64,000 nucleotides of DNA, taken from Autumnicola tepida (lineage in GTDB: Bacteria; Bacteroidota; Bacteroidia; Flavobacteriales; Flavobacteriaceae). This document shows positions 17,161 to 24,824 of this stretch, one piece after another. Position 1 is the first letter of the stretch. Each line of letters opens with the position of its first letter. The notes under the pieces were generated by a model. The model saw nothing but the letters and a program-made list of their open reading frames with translations. It was not told the origin of the DNA and did not search any database. Position numbers and translations under genes: made by a program. The DNA lies in assembly GCF_031846485.1 (NCBI RefSeq), contig NZ_JAVRHQ010000019.1, positions 17,625 to 81,624 on the forward strand. Direction: 5' to 3'.

Positions 17161-17514
17161 TAATTTAAATTATTTTTTCTGGTTTTATTAATTGAAGTAA
17201 CTATAATAGAAACTATCTCCATTAGCGTCTTTGTGCAAAACTCTTATTTCTTCCTGATTTTCTTTTAAAACTTCTGGTAAAAGTTCCAGAAAGTACATGC
17301 TTTCATCAGCTTCCTCTTCAACAATTTTAAGTTTATTTAGAAAATCAGCCTTAGATTTAGCTCTTTGTGCAACCCGATAATTTGCACCTACGGAACTTGA
17401 AGAGCGGATCAATTGATTCACAAATGCATTGTACTCACGGGAATGTGGAATATTAGAACAAAGCTTCCAGCAGTTTCCAGCAAATAACTTTGTTCTGTCT
17501 TTTAGATTTTGCAC
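17160..17514 (-). pseudogene. S23-type four-helix-bundle protein with apparent C-terminal frameshift
   Basis: As read, a 108-residue protein ends at 17188; it begins MQNLKDRTKLFAGNCWKLC and has the IRSSSSVGANYRVAQRAKS core of the 23S-rRNA-IVS (S23/TIGR02436-type) family. The expected family C-terminus (helix 4) is missing from that frame: after KDAN the frame gives GDSFYYSYFN and stops. Skipping one G of the GG at 17219-17220 (CC on the plus strand) restores EIVSIIVTSINKTRKNNLN, which fits the family, and ends at 17160. So this is a one-base insertion, a sequencing error or a recoding site. It sits inside the his operon between hisH and hisA, with no rRNA near. Confidence 0.75.
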
Positions 17515-17559
17515 AGCTAATTAATTTATTTCTAATTGAATACTTTCCACTTCGTAATT

Positions 17560-18204
17560 TTACCTTCGTATCTCTAAATTCAAAAAGTTTTCCAGAATCT
17601 TTTCCCCGGCTGTACTGCTTTTTTCGGGATGAAACTGGACGCCGTAGAAATTATTCTTTTTGATAGCCGATGTATATTCCACCCCATATTCTGTAGACGC
17701 TATGGTCTCACCACATTCGGGAATATAATAACTGTGCACCAGATAAACATATTCTCCTTCCTGAATGCCCTCAAACAACTCCGATTTTAAATCGAAGATC
17801 CTGTTCCAGCCAATTTGCGGCACTTTAAGCTTATTATCGAATTTCACCACCTGGGCATCAAAAATACCCAGGCCGTTCGTATCTCCTTCCTCGCAATAGT
17901 CGCACATAAGCTGCATCCCCAGGCAAATTCCCAGTACCGGCTGCGTTAGATTAGGTATAAGTTTTTGAAGGCCGGTAGATTTCAGCATTTTCATGGCGCT
18001 GCCGGCTTCTCCCACACCCGGGAATATCACTTTATCGGCAGCCTTTATTTCTTCAGCATTATTGCTTAAAACAGCTTCAAAACCAAGCCTTTTTACCGCA
18101 AATTTGATGCTCTGGATATTTCCCGCACCATAGTCTATAATTGCTATTTTCAGGGGCCCTCTGGCTCCCCCAACGGGGGAGTAACCTTCATTATTGTTAA
18201 TCAT
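17560..18204 (-). CDS. hisH: Imidazole glycerol phosphate synthase, glutamine amidotransferase subunit
   Basis: 214 residues, class I glutamine amidotransferase. The oxyanion loop and nucleophile are in VLGICLGMQLMCDY, with the catalytic His and Glu in GVQFHPEKSS. Family members normally begin at the KIAIIDYGAGN strand; here the only ATG is 18 codons upstream, giving an extra leader MINNNEGYSPVGGARGPL encoded by a palindromic GC-rich element (18152-18188). Either the extension is translated or the CTG before KIAII is used. It supplies ammonia to HisF. Confidence 0.94.
   Translation of the reverse strand: MINNNEGYSPVGGARGPLKIAIIDYGAGNIQSIKFAVKRLGFEAVLSNNAEEIKAADKVIFPGVGEAGSAMKMLKSTGLQKLIPNLTQPVLGICLGMQLMCDYCEEGDTNGLGIFDAQVVKFDNKLKVPQIGWNRIFDLKSELFEGIQEGEYVYLVHSYYIPECGETIASTEYGVEYTSAIKKNNFYGVQFHPEKSSTAGEKILENFLNLEIRR
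18152..18188. repeat. REP-like GC-rich palindromic element at the hisH start
   Basis: CTCCCCC-AAC-GGGGGAG (18165-18181) is a perfect stem within an otherwise AT-rich neighbourhood, preceded by GGGGCCCTCTGG. Read on the minus strand it encodes SPVGGARGP. It resembles the second GC-rich element near 32679. Confidence 0.6.
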
Positions 18205-18209
18205 AATTT

Positions 18210-18264
18210 CAATGAATTAAAGAAGAATTTTAACTTCTAAATTCTTATTTCTAACCTCTTACTT
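18210..18264 (-). repeat. Pyrimidine-rich degenerate repeat, hisH-hisB spacer
   Basis: Units such as AACTTCTAAATTCTTATTTCTAACCTCTTACTTCTAA; on the minus strand these read as TTAGAAGTAAGAGGTTAGAA words, the same family as at 17126 and 26865. Confidence 0.5.
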
Positions 18265-19404
18265 CTAAAGCATTCCTTTAGTTGAGGGCAAAATCATTTT
18301 TTCGGCATCCCGCTTTACAGCCATCTTTATGGCCTTGGCAAAAGCTTTGAAAATAGCTTCAATTTTATGATGTTCGTTAGTTCCTTCTGCCTTTATATTT
18401 AAATTGGCTTTTGCGCCATCGGTAAAGGATTTAAAGAAATGATGAAACATCTCGGTTGGCATTTTTCCCACCATTTCACGCCTGAATTCCGCTTCCCAAA
18501 CCAGCCAGTTCCGCCCCCCAAAATCGATGGCTACCTGTGCCAGGCAATCATCCATCGGCAGGCAAAAACCATAGCGTTCTATGCCCAGTTTATTTCCCAG
18601 GGCTTTGCTAAAAATTTCGCCTAAAGCAATGGCGGTGTCTTCAATGGTATGATGCTCGTCCACTTCCAAATCGCCCGCAACCTTTACCTCCAGGTCCATC
18701 TGCCCGTGGCGGGCAATCTGGTCCAGCATATGGTCAAAAAAGGCAATTCCTGTAGAAATTTTTGATTCCCCGGTGCCGTCCAGATTTAGCCTGATAAAAA
18801 TATCGGTCTCATTCGTTTTTCGGCTAATTTCGGCTGTACGGTCCTTCAGCTTTAAAAATTCATAAATTTCCTTCCAGCTGTCAGTTTTTAGAGCAATGCA
18901 GCCATCCAGCGCTTCCTTCTTATTTTTCACTTCTTCGGCACCAAGGTCTTCATGAGTGTCTATAAAAATTCCTTTTCCGCCGAAATTAAATGCGAATTCC
19001 ACATCGGTGAGCCTGTCGCCAATCATAAAAGAATTTTTCAGGTCGTAATCGGGATTATCAAGATATTTTTCTTTAAGCAAACCGAGGTTTGGCTTTCTGG
19101 TAGGGGCGTTATCTTTGGCAAAAGTCTTGTCGATTAAAGCGTCTGTAAATTTTATGCCCTCGTTTGCAAGGGTTTTGGTGATAAAATTCTGTATAGGCCA
19201 GAAATCGCTCTCCGGGAAAGCCTCTGTTCCCAAACCATCCTGGTTGGTCACCATTATCATTTCATAATCCAGTTCTTTGGCAATTTTAGTAAGGTAATAA
19301 ATCGCCTCGGGATAAAATTCGAGCTTGTCCAGGCTGTCAATCTGGTAATCTTCCGGTTCGTGAATTAAAGTGCCGTCTCGGTCTATAAACAGGATTTTTT
19401 TCAT
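18265..19404 (-). CDS. hisB: Bifunctional histidinol-phosphatase / imidazoleglycerol-phosphate dehydratase
   Basis: 379 residues. The HAD phosphatase half shows FIDRDGTLIHEPEDY (nucleophile Asp8), MVTNQDGLG and MIGDRLTDVEFA; the dehydratase half (about 190-379) has FFDHMLDQIARHGQ, EVDEHHTIEDTAIALG and TNEHHKIEAIFKA metal-binding histidines. Steps 6 and 8 of the pathway are fused as in enterics. It follows hisC after 15 bases. Confidence 0.96.
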   Translation of the reverse strand: MKKILFIDRDGTLIHEPEDYQIDSLDKLEFYPEAIYYLTKIAKELDYEMIMVTNQDGLGTEAFPESDFWPIQNFITKTLANEGIKFTDALIDKTFAKDNAPTRKPNLGLLKEKYLDNPDYDLKNSFMIGDRLTDVEFAFNFGGKGIFIDTHEDLGAEEVKNKKEALDGCIALKTDSWKEIYEFLKLKDRTAEISRKTNETDIFIRLNLDGTGESKISTGIAFFDHMLDQIARHGQMDLEVKVAGDLEVDEHHTIEDTAIALGEIFSKALGNKLGIERYGFCLPMDDCLAQVAIDFGGRNWLVWEAEFRREMVGKMPTEMFHHFFKSFTDGAKANLNIKAEGTNEHHKIEAIFKAFAKAIKMAVKRDAEKMILPSTKGML

Positions 19405-19419
19405 CTTTGGGAATATCTT

Positions 19420-20469
19420 TTAGTTGATGCTTTTTAAAGCTGTAATCAGTTTTTCATTTTCAGGTTTGGTTCCCACCGTAAAACGAAGGGTATTTTCACA
19501 AAGCGGCTGGGTGGTCCTATTCCTTATTACAATCCCCTTTGCCAGTAACTGTTCATATCTTTTATTGGCGTTATCTACTTTTACCAGCACAAAATTAGCG
19601 TCGGAAGCATAAACTTCTTCAACAAAAGGGATTTCAAGTAACACTTTAGATAATAGTTCCCTCTGCTTTAGAATATCAGTTACTTCCGAATTTACCTGAT
19701 CTAAATTTAAGACTCTGATCAGGGCCCGCTGCTGGGAGAGTTCATTTACATTATAAGGCGGCTTTATTTTGTTTAGTATCTGGATAATTTCTTCGGAAGC
19801 ATAGCAAATCCCCAGTCTTATTCCAGCCATTCCAAAAGCCTTTGATAAGGTTTGGGTAACCACGAGGTTTGGAAATTCCTGAAGTTTTGTTAACCAGCTC
19901 TGCTTTTCCGAAAAATCGATATAAGCTTCATCAATAATTACCAGTCCGTTAAAGTTTTCCAGGATTTCCAGCACTTTTTCTTCGGAAAAAGAATTGCCTG
20001 TAGGATTATTGGGCGAACAAAGAAAAACCATTTTTGTACCCGCATCTGTTTCGCGCAGAATTTTATCTACATTAGGCTGAAAGCCTGGTTCCAGCAGGAT
20101 TTCCCTGTTTTCGATATTGTTGATATTCGCCAGTACCTTATACATGCCATAGGTTGGCGGCAAAGTGACGATATTATCCTTTCCAGGTTCACAAAAAGCC
20201 CTGAACAGCAGGTCCAGCACTTCATCGCTCCCATTTCCCAGTAAAATATTTGCCCTGCTTACAGATTTTATCTTTGCCAGTTCAGCCTTTAAGTTTCTTT
20301 GCTGCGGATCGGGATATCGGTTTACATCGGTTTGAAAAGGATTCTCGTTGGCATCCAGAAAAACCATTTCCGTACCCGTACTCTGGTATTCGTCCCTGGC
20401 CGAAGAATACGGCTTTAAATCCTTTACGTTTGGACGAACTAAATTATTTATGTCGAAATTTTTAAGCAT
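19420..20469 (-). CDS. hisC: Histidinol-phosphate aminotransferase
   Basis: 349 residues, fold-type I PLP enzyme. CSPNNPTGNSF, IDEAYIDFS and TQTLSKAFGMAGIRLG (Schiff-base lysine in LSKAF) are visible, and it ends in RFTVGTKPENEKLI. Converts imidazole acetol phosphate to histidinol phosphate. The spacer to hisD is about 190 bases and repeat-rich. Confidence 0.95.
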   Translation of the reverse strand: MLKNFDINNLVRPNVKDLKPYSSARDEYQSTGTEMVFLDANENPFQTDVNRYPDPQQRNLKAELAKIKSVSRANILLGNGSDEVLDLLFRAFCEPGKDNIVTLPPTYGMYKVLANINNIENREILLEPGFQPNVDKILRETDAGTKMVFLCSPNNPTGNSFSEEKVLEILENFNGLVIIDEAYIDFSEKQSWLTKLQEFPNLVVTQTLSKAFGMAGIRLGICYASEEIIQILNKIKPPYNVNELSQQRALIRVLNLDQVNSEVTDILKQRELLSKVLLEIPFVEEVYASDANFVLVKVDNANKRYEQLLAKGIVIRNRTTQPLCENTLRFTVGTKPENEKLITALKSIN

Positions 20470-20559
20470 TGATTTACTTCTATTTTAATATGCTCTTTCA
20501 CCAGCACTTTTTTCTGAGGAGGATGAGATCCGAAACAAATTTATCTGAAGTGATAAATT

Positions 20560-20662
20560 CCCATTAGAACATTAATTTTCAAACCTGTAATTAACTACAT
20601 CTTCCAATTTTCAAACTTTCAGATTGGCACATTTCAAATTGGCCCGTCTTCAAATTTTCAAA
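20560..20662. repeat. Degenerate TTTTCAAA(TT)-type repeats in the hisC-hisD spacer
   Basis: Tandem, imperfect units of the form TTTTCAAACTTTCAGATTGG / CATTTCAAATTGGC / TTCAAATTTTCAAATT fill the spacer. No ORF or terminator is visible. It appears to be low-complexity intergenic repeat material of the kind seen elsewhere in the window. Confidence 0.5.
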
Positions 20663-21946
20663 TTATTCCAGCTCCCTCAATCTTAAACTCACCGCGTTTT
20701 TATGCGCCTGCAGGCCTTCGGCTTCGGCCATTAATTCTATGGCGGGGCCTATTTCCTTTATTCCTTCTTCCGAAATTTTCTGAAAAGTCATGCTCTTTAG
20801 AAAACTATCCAGGTTTACCCCGCTGTATTGTTTGGCATAACCATTTGTAGGCAACGTGTGATTGGTACCCGAGGCATAATCACCTGCGCTCTCCGGCGTA
20901 AATTTCCCAATAAAAACCGAGCCGGCATTTTGCACATTTTCAATATAGAACTCTTCCGCTACACTGCAAATAATGAGATGTTCAGGGCCGTATTCATTGA
21001 TAAGTTCCAGGGCAGTATCCTGGTTCTCCACGTATATTAGCCGCGAATTTTCTATGGCTTTTTCCGCGATTTCCTTTCTTGGAAGCTGCTGCAATTGCGT
21101 CTCAACTTCACCTTCAACCGCATCGATGAGCTCTTTTGAAGTAGCCACCAAAATCACCTGACTGTCGGCTCCGTGTTCGGCCTGGCTCAGCAAATCTGAA
21201 GCGATATAAGCCGCGTTTGCATCTTCGTCTGCCACCACCAGTAATTCTGAAGGCCCGGCAGGCATATCTATAGCTACATTATGCCGCGTAGAAAGCTGCT
21301 TGGCCACGGTTACAAACTGGTTTCCGGGGCCAAAAATCTTATATACTTTCGGGATGGTCTCTGTCCCAAAAGTCATCCCCGCAATGGCCTGTATTCCCCC
21401 AACTTTGTGAATGCGGGTTACCCCGCATAAATCGGCAGTATATAAAATAGCGGGATGCACCTTCCCCTCCCTGTTGGGCGGCGAACACAATACCACCTCT
21501 TTGCAACCCGCAAGAGCAGCTGGTACTGCCAGCATCAGAATGGTAGAAAACAAAGGCGCGCTGCCCCCGGGAATATACAGCCCCACCTTTTGAATAGGCC
21601 GTTTTTCCTGCCAGCATTTTACTCCCGGAGAAGTTTCCACGATAATTTTTTCAGTCTTCTGGGCTGAATGGAATTTTTCGATGTTCTGCTTTGCCAGGAA
21701 AATCGCGTCCTTCAGTTCCTGGGAAATAAGGTTCCTGCTTTCATCAATTTCCATAGCAGTCACGCGCGTTTCTTCGGTTTTAAAACCATCAAAAAGCTCG
21801 GTGTACTTGGCTATGGCCGCGTCTCCGCTTTTTTGTACTTCAGAAAAAATCTGGTTTACCGTTTCTTCAATATCTTCAACAGATTTGGTTGGCCGTTTCA
21901 GTATTTCCCGCCACTCTGAAGGCTCAGGGTTGAATATTTTATTCAT
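20663..21946 (-). CDS. hisD: Histidinol dehydrogenase
   Basis: 427 residues, full length. GLYIPGGSAPLFSTILMLAVPA, the GPGNQFVTVAKQLSTR loop, DMPAGPSELLVVAD, SQAEHGADSQVIL (zinc and catalytic His/Glu) and PTNGYAKQYSGVNLDSF are characteristic. Catalyses the final two oxidations, histidinol to histidine, with NAD and zinc. Second gene of the operon. Confidence 0.96.
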   Translation of the reverse strand: MNKIFNPEPSEWREILKRPTKSVEDIEETVNQIFSEVQKSGDAAIAKYTELFDGFKTEETRVTAMEIDESRNLISQELKDAIFLAKQNIEKFHSAQKTEKIIVETSPGVKCWQEKRPIQKVGLYIPGGSAPLFSTILMLAVPAALAGCKEVVLCSPPNREGKVHPAILYTADLCGVTRIHKVGGIQAIAGMTFGTETIPKVYKIFGPGNQFVTVAKQLSTRHNVAIDMPAGPSELLVVADEDANAAYIASDLLSQAEHGADSQVILVATSKELIDAVEGEVETQLQQLPRKEIAEKAIENSRLIYVENQDTALELINEYGPEHLIICSVAEEFYIENVQNAGSVFIGKFTPESAGDYASGTNHTLPTNGYAKQYSGVNLDSFLKSMTFQKISEEGIKEIGPAIELMAEAEGLQAHKNAVSLRLRELE

Positions 21947-22033
21947 AATCAGAAATGATATTATTTATAGCCTTTTTAGAACATCAAGCATCTTGACTCG
22001 GCCTAACGTGACTACTATAAGTTTTACCTGGTT

Positions 22034-22897
22034 CTATATCACCATTTTTTCTATTGGGGCCACCAGAATTCCTTCGGCACCATGGTTCTTCAACTCATCG
22101 ATAACTTCCCAGAAGCGCTCTTCATTTATAACCGTATGTATGGAACTCCAGCCCTCTTCAGCTAAAGGCAAAACAGTGGGGCTGCGCATACCGGGTAATA
22201 ATTTAATAATTTCATCCAGCTTTTGGTTTGGGGCGTTCAGCAAAATGTATTTTGAAGTGCGCGCATCCAGCACCGATTTAAACCTGAACTGAAGTTTTTC
22301 CAAAAGGGCTTTCCGCTCTTCAGAAATCATGGGCGAAATAGCCAGAACGGCCTCGCTTTTCAGCATTACTTCCACCTCTTTAAGATTGTTTTTGAAGAGC
22401 GTGCTCCCGCTGGAAACAATATCACAAATGGCATCTGCAAGCCCGATATTGGGCGCTATTTCTACCGAACCGTTAATTATATGGAGTTCTGCCGAAATAC
22501 CTTTTTTCTCAAGAAATTCATTTACGGTATTGGGATAAGAAGTAGCGATCTTTTTCCCGTCCAGATCTTCTATGCCCTGGTATTTCATCGATTTTGGCAC
22601 TGCAAGGGAAACCCGGCATTTGGAAAAACCGAGTTTTTCTCCCTGCAGGATATCCTTTCCTTTTTCGATAAGGACATTTTCTCCCAGAATGGCCACATCT
22701 ACCACCCCGTCCCGAAGGTACTGCGGAATGTCTCCATTTCTAAGGTACATGACTTCCAGAGGGAAATTGCGGGCCGAGGCCTTTAGCTGTTCCTTACCAT
22801 TGTCTATGGAAATACCGGCATCCTTCAGGATTTGCAGGGAATCTTCATTAAGCCTGCCCGATTTTTGAATCGCTATGCGAAGTTTTTCAGTGCTCAT
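22034..22897 (-). CDS. hisG: ATP phosphoribosyltransferase, long form
   Basis: 287 residues, the long HisG with a C-terminal ACT-like regulatory domain (about 210-287), so it does not need HisZ. RIAIQKSGRLNEDS, VDVAILGENVL and IVSSGSTLFKNNL (PRPP/phosphate binding) are visible. First committed step of histidine synthesis and classically feedback-inhibited by histidine. First structural gene after the leader and attenuator. Confidence 0.95.
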   Translation of the reverse strand: MSTEKLRIAIQKSGRLNEDSLQILKDAGISIDNGKEQLKASARNFPLEVMYLRNGDIPQYLRDGVVDVAILGENVLIEKGKDILQGEKLGFSKCRVSLAVPKSMKYQGIEDLDGKKIATSYPNTVNEFLEKKGISAELHIINGSVEIAPNIGLADAICDIVSSGSTLFKNNLKEVEVMLKSEAVLAISPMISEERKALLEKLQFRFKSVLDARTSKYILLNAPNQKLDEIIKLLPGMRSPTVLPLAEEGWSSIHTVINEERFWEVIDELKNHGAEGILVAPIEKMVI

Positions 22898-22920
22898 TTT
22901 TTACTGCTTCTTATTTTTTT

Positions 22921-22952
22921 AAACCTCCGTTTTTTAAAGTCATTGGAGGTTT
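22921..22952 (-). promoter_or_regulatory. Second hairpin between the his attenuator and hisG
   Basis: AAACCTCC (22921-22928) pairs with GGAGGTTT (22945-22952) around a 16-base loop, just downstream (minus strand) of the attenuator terminator and 23 bases before the hisG start. It has no following T-tract; it may modulate hisG translation or RNA stability. Function unknown. Confidence 0.45.
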
Positions 22953-22972
22953 ATTTTTTTATTCTCAACATC

Positions 22973-23008
22973 AAAAAAAAACCCGTTTGATTTACTCAAA
23001 CGGGTTTT
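22973..23008 (-). terminator. Histidine operon attenuator (terminator hairpin)
   Basis: On the minus strand a stem (TCAAACGGG/CCCGTTTGA, 22982-23004) with a 5-base loop is followed by nine T residues. Its place between the His-rich leader peptide and hisG is that of a classical amino-acid attenuator: ribosome stalling at the His codons should favour an antiterminator. Confidence 0.88.
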
Positions 23009-23038
23009 GAAATATGGTAACATTACTACATACCAAAT

Positions 23039-23098
23039 CTACCTCGCCTGAGCGCAGAAGTAAATATGATGGTGATGATGTAATTGTTTTGCTTTCAT
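23039..23098 (-). CDS. hisL: Histidine operon leader peptide
   Basis: A 19-residue ORF, MKAKQLHHHHHIYFCAQAR, with five consecutive histidine codons, ending 30 bases before the attenuator stem. Start ATG at 23098 is 8 bases from the -7 promoter box, so the leader RNA is nearly leaderless. Histidyl-tRNA shortage would stall the ribosome at the His run and prevent terminator formation. This is a real regulatory peptide, not a purification tag. Confidence 0.9.
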   Translation of the reverse strand: MKAKQLHHHHHIYFCAQAR

Positions 23099-23106
23099 AA
23101 CTTTCA

Positions 23107-23114
23107 CAAATTTA
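23107..23114 (-). promoter_or_regulatory. his operon -7 promoter element
   Basis: TAAATTTG on the minus strand (CAAATTTA on plus) matches TAnnTTTG exactly and lies 8 bases before the leader peptide ATG. A clear TTTG at -33 is not present; the region there is T-rich. Confidence 0.6.
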
Positions 23115-23167
23115 AACATAAATTTGAAAAGGAAAAACAGCTTTTCATATTTTTATGAATTTGTTGC

Positions 23168-23983
23168 TTAATTGCTCCCTAAAATAAGTGGCAACCCTCC
23201 TTCTCCGGAGCCAATAATAACCGTTTTCGAATTGTTGGACTTTGCCAGCTCCAGCGTGGCCTGTATCCCTTTTTCCTGCAAAACCTTATCTGTTAAAGAT
23301 TCGCTCAAAATACGGTTTGCACGGGCTTTACCTTCAGCATCAATACGCTGCCGCTCCGCTTCCTGCTCTGCCTTGGTGAGGCGGTATTCATATTCCAGAG
23401 ATTCCTGTTCCTGCCTTAATTTGCGCTCGATAGCATCTTTAATAGTTGCAGGCAAAGAAACATCTCTCACCAGCACTTCATTTACCTGTACATACTGTTC
23501 ACGCAGCAAAATTTGCGTTTCTTCCAGGATTTCTTTCTGAATCGCTTCTCTTTTACTGGAATACAGTTGCTCGGGATTATACCTTCCCACTACCGCACGG
23601 GCAGCAGAACGCACGGCCGGCTGCAGCAAACGCTCTATATAAGCTTCACTTTTTTCCTTGTGCAACTTACCCAAATCTTCATAAGCCGGCTGAAACCATA
23701 CAGAGGCATCGAGATTAATCTCCAGCCCGTTCGAAGAAAGCACGTTCATTTGCTCGTCTATAGACTGCTGCCGCACTTCGTAAACAAAAACCTTGTTCCA
23801 GGGCGCCACTACATGAAAACCTTCGCTTAATGGCGGCTCATCGGTAACCACACCACCTCCAAAAGTTTTATAAAGCACTCCGGCTTCACCAGATTCTATG
23901 GTTACGGTAGATTTTGCCAGAAGGATAATGACGAATACTACTACAATAAATAAGGGGATTGCAATCTTTGGTAATCTTTCCAT
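23168..23983 (-). CDS. Prohibitin/SPFH (Band 7) family membrane protein
   Basis: 271 residues. One N-terminal membrane anchor (about 7-24, IAIPLFIVVVFVIILLA) is followed by the SPFH domain (GEAGVLYKTFGGG...LSEGFHVVAPWNKVFVYEVRQQSIDE) and a charged coiled coil (about 185-235, EYRLTKAEQEAERQRIDAEG). It should assemble into ring-like membrane scaffolds regulating proteases or membrane domains. Transcribed towards the his operon, whose promoter begins about 50 bases after its stop; its own upstream neighbour is the SDR gene 29 bases away. Confidence 0.9.
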   Translation of the reverse strand: MERLPKIAIPLFIVVVFVIILLAKSTVTIESGEAGVLYKTFGGGVVTDEPPLSEGFHVVAPWNKVFVYEVRQQSIDEQMNVLSSNGLEINLDASVWFQPAYEDLGKLHKEKSEAYIERLLQPAVRSAARAVVGRYNPEQLYSSKREAIQKEILEETQILLREQYVQVNEVLVRDVSLPATIKDAIERKLRQEQESLEYEYRLTKAEQEAERQRIDAEGKARANRILSESLTDKVLQEKGIQATLELAKSNNSKTVIIGSGEGGLPLILGSN

Positions 23984-24012
23984 TTAAAATATTTAATTAA
24001 TAATTGTTTTTT

Positions 24013-24816
24013 TTACCCGTTTCCAATAAAGCCGGGATAAAGCGACATGCCGCCATCTACAAAAATGGTGGTTCCGTTCACGTATTCCGATTTATCTGAA
24101 GCCAGCCAAAGCGCAACTTCAGCCACATCTTCGGGCTCTCCCAACCGGTTGTAAGGAATTAATTTTAGAAGCTGTTTTACCTGCTTTTCATCCTTCCACA
24201 CCTCTTCGTTGATAGCGGTTTTAATTGCCCCCGGGGCTATGCTGTTAACCCGTATGAGTTTATTGGCTACTTCCTGGGACAAGGTTCTCATAAATTCTGT
24301 TAGCCCGCCTTTGGCCGCGGCGTAATTAATATGCCCCGCCCAGGGAATTTCCTGGTGTACCGAGCTCATAAAAATTATTTTCCCGGCAGACTTGCTGATG
24401 CCTTCCACCACGCCACGCTTCAGGAAATAACGAACGGCCAGCCGGCTGCATAAAAACGCGCCGGTTAGGTTGGTCTTTATCACCAGCTCCCAGTCTTTCA
24501 ATGTCATTTCATCTAAAGGCGCGTCTTTCTGGATCCCGGCATTGCTCACCAGGATGTCCAGGTTATTATAGGTGTTAAATACCTTTTCGAACATTGCTTC
24601 CACAGATTGCTCATCGCCAACATCGGCCTGCACGGCAAAAGCCTCTCCACCTTCTTTTTTAATCGCATCAACAGTAAATTTGGCTCCTTCTTCATCGCTG
24701 TGGTAATTCACCGCTACCTTTGCCCCGGCTTTAGCCAGGTAGATGCAAATACTTTGCCCCAGGCCAGAGCTGCCCCCGGTAACCAGGGCCACCTGGTTCT
24801 TTAAACTCTTTTCCAT
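24013..24816 (-). CDS. Short-chain dehydrogenase, glucose 1-dehydrogenase-like
   Basis: 267 residues, start at 24816 (MEKSLKNQVALVTGG). Classical SDR motifs: GGSSGLGQSI cofactor loop, NAG in VSNAGIQ, catalytic Ser in FMSSVHQE and YAAAK. The WAGHINYAAAKGGLTEFMRTLSQE stretch and the C-terminal VNGTTIFVDGGMSLYPGF are typical of the glucose 1-dehydrogenase subgroup. Substrate remains uncertain from sequence. It lies 8 bases downstream of the VWA-like membrane protein, so co-transcription is likely. Confidence 0.85.
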   Translation of the reverse strand: MEKSLKNQVALVTGGSSGLGQSICIYLAKAGAKVAVNYHSDEEGAKFTVDAIKKEGGEAFAVQADVGDEQSVEAMFEKVFNTYNNLDILVSNAGIQKDAPLDEMTLKDWELVIKTNLTGAFLCSRLAVRYFLKRGVVEGISKSAGKIIFMSSVHQEIPWAGHINYAAAKGGLTEFMRTLSQEVANKLIRVNSIAPGAIKTAINEEVWKDEKQVKQLLKLIPYNRLGEPEDVAEVALWLASDKSEYVNGTTIFVDGGMSLYPGFIGNG

Positions 24817-24824
24817 ACTCTGCT

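Noticed and set aside
17160..17514. S23-type gene as sign of a nearby rRNA intervening sequence
   Set aside because: No rRNA sequence anywhere in the window.
20627..20645. TGGCAC in the hisC-hisD spacer as sigma-54 site
   Set aside because: Inside repeat units and on the opposite strand to the operon, no -12 element.
21681..22292. 203-codon plus-strand frame across the hisD-hisG junction
   Set aside because: Antisense shadow of two well-supported genes with no own promoter or domain.
23039..23098. Five consecutive His codons like a purification tag
   Set aside because: Placed between a promoter and an attenuator upstream of hisG; a natural leader peptide.
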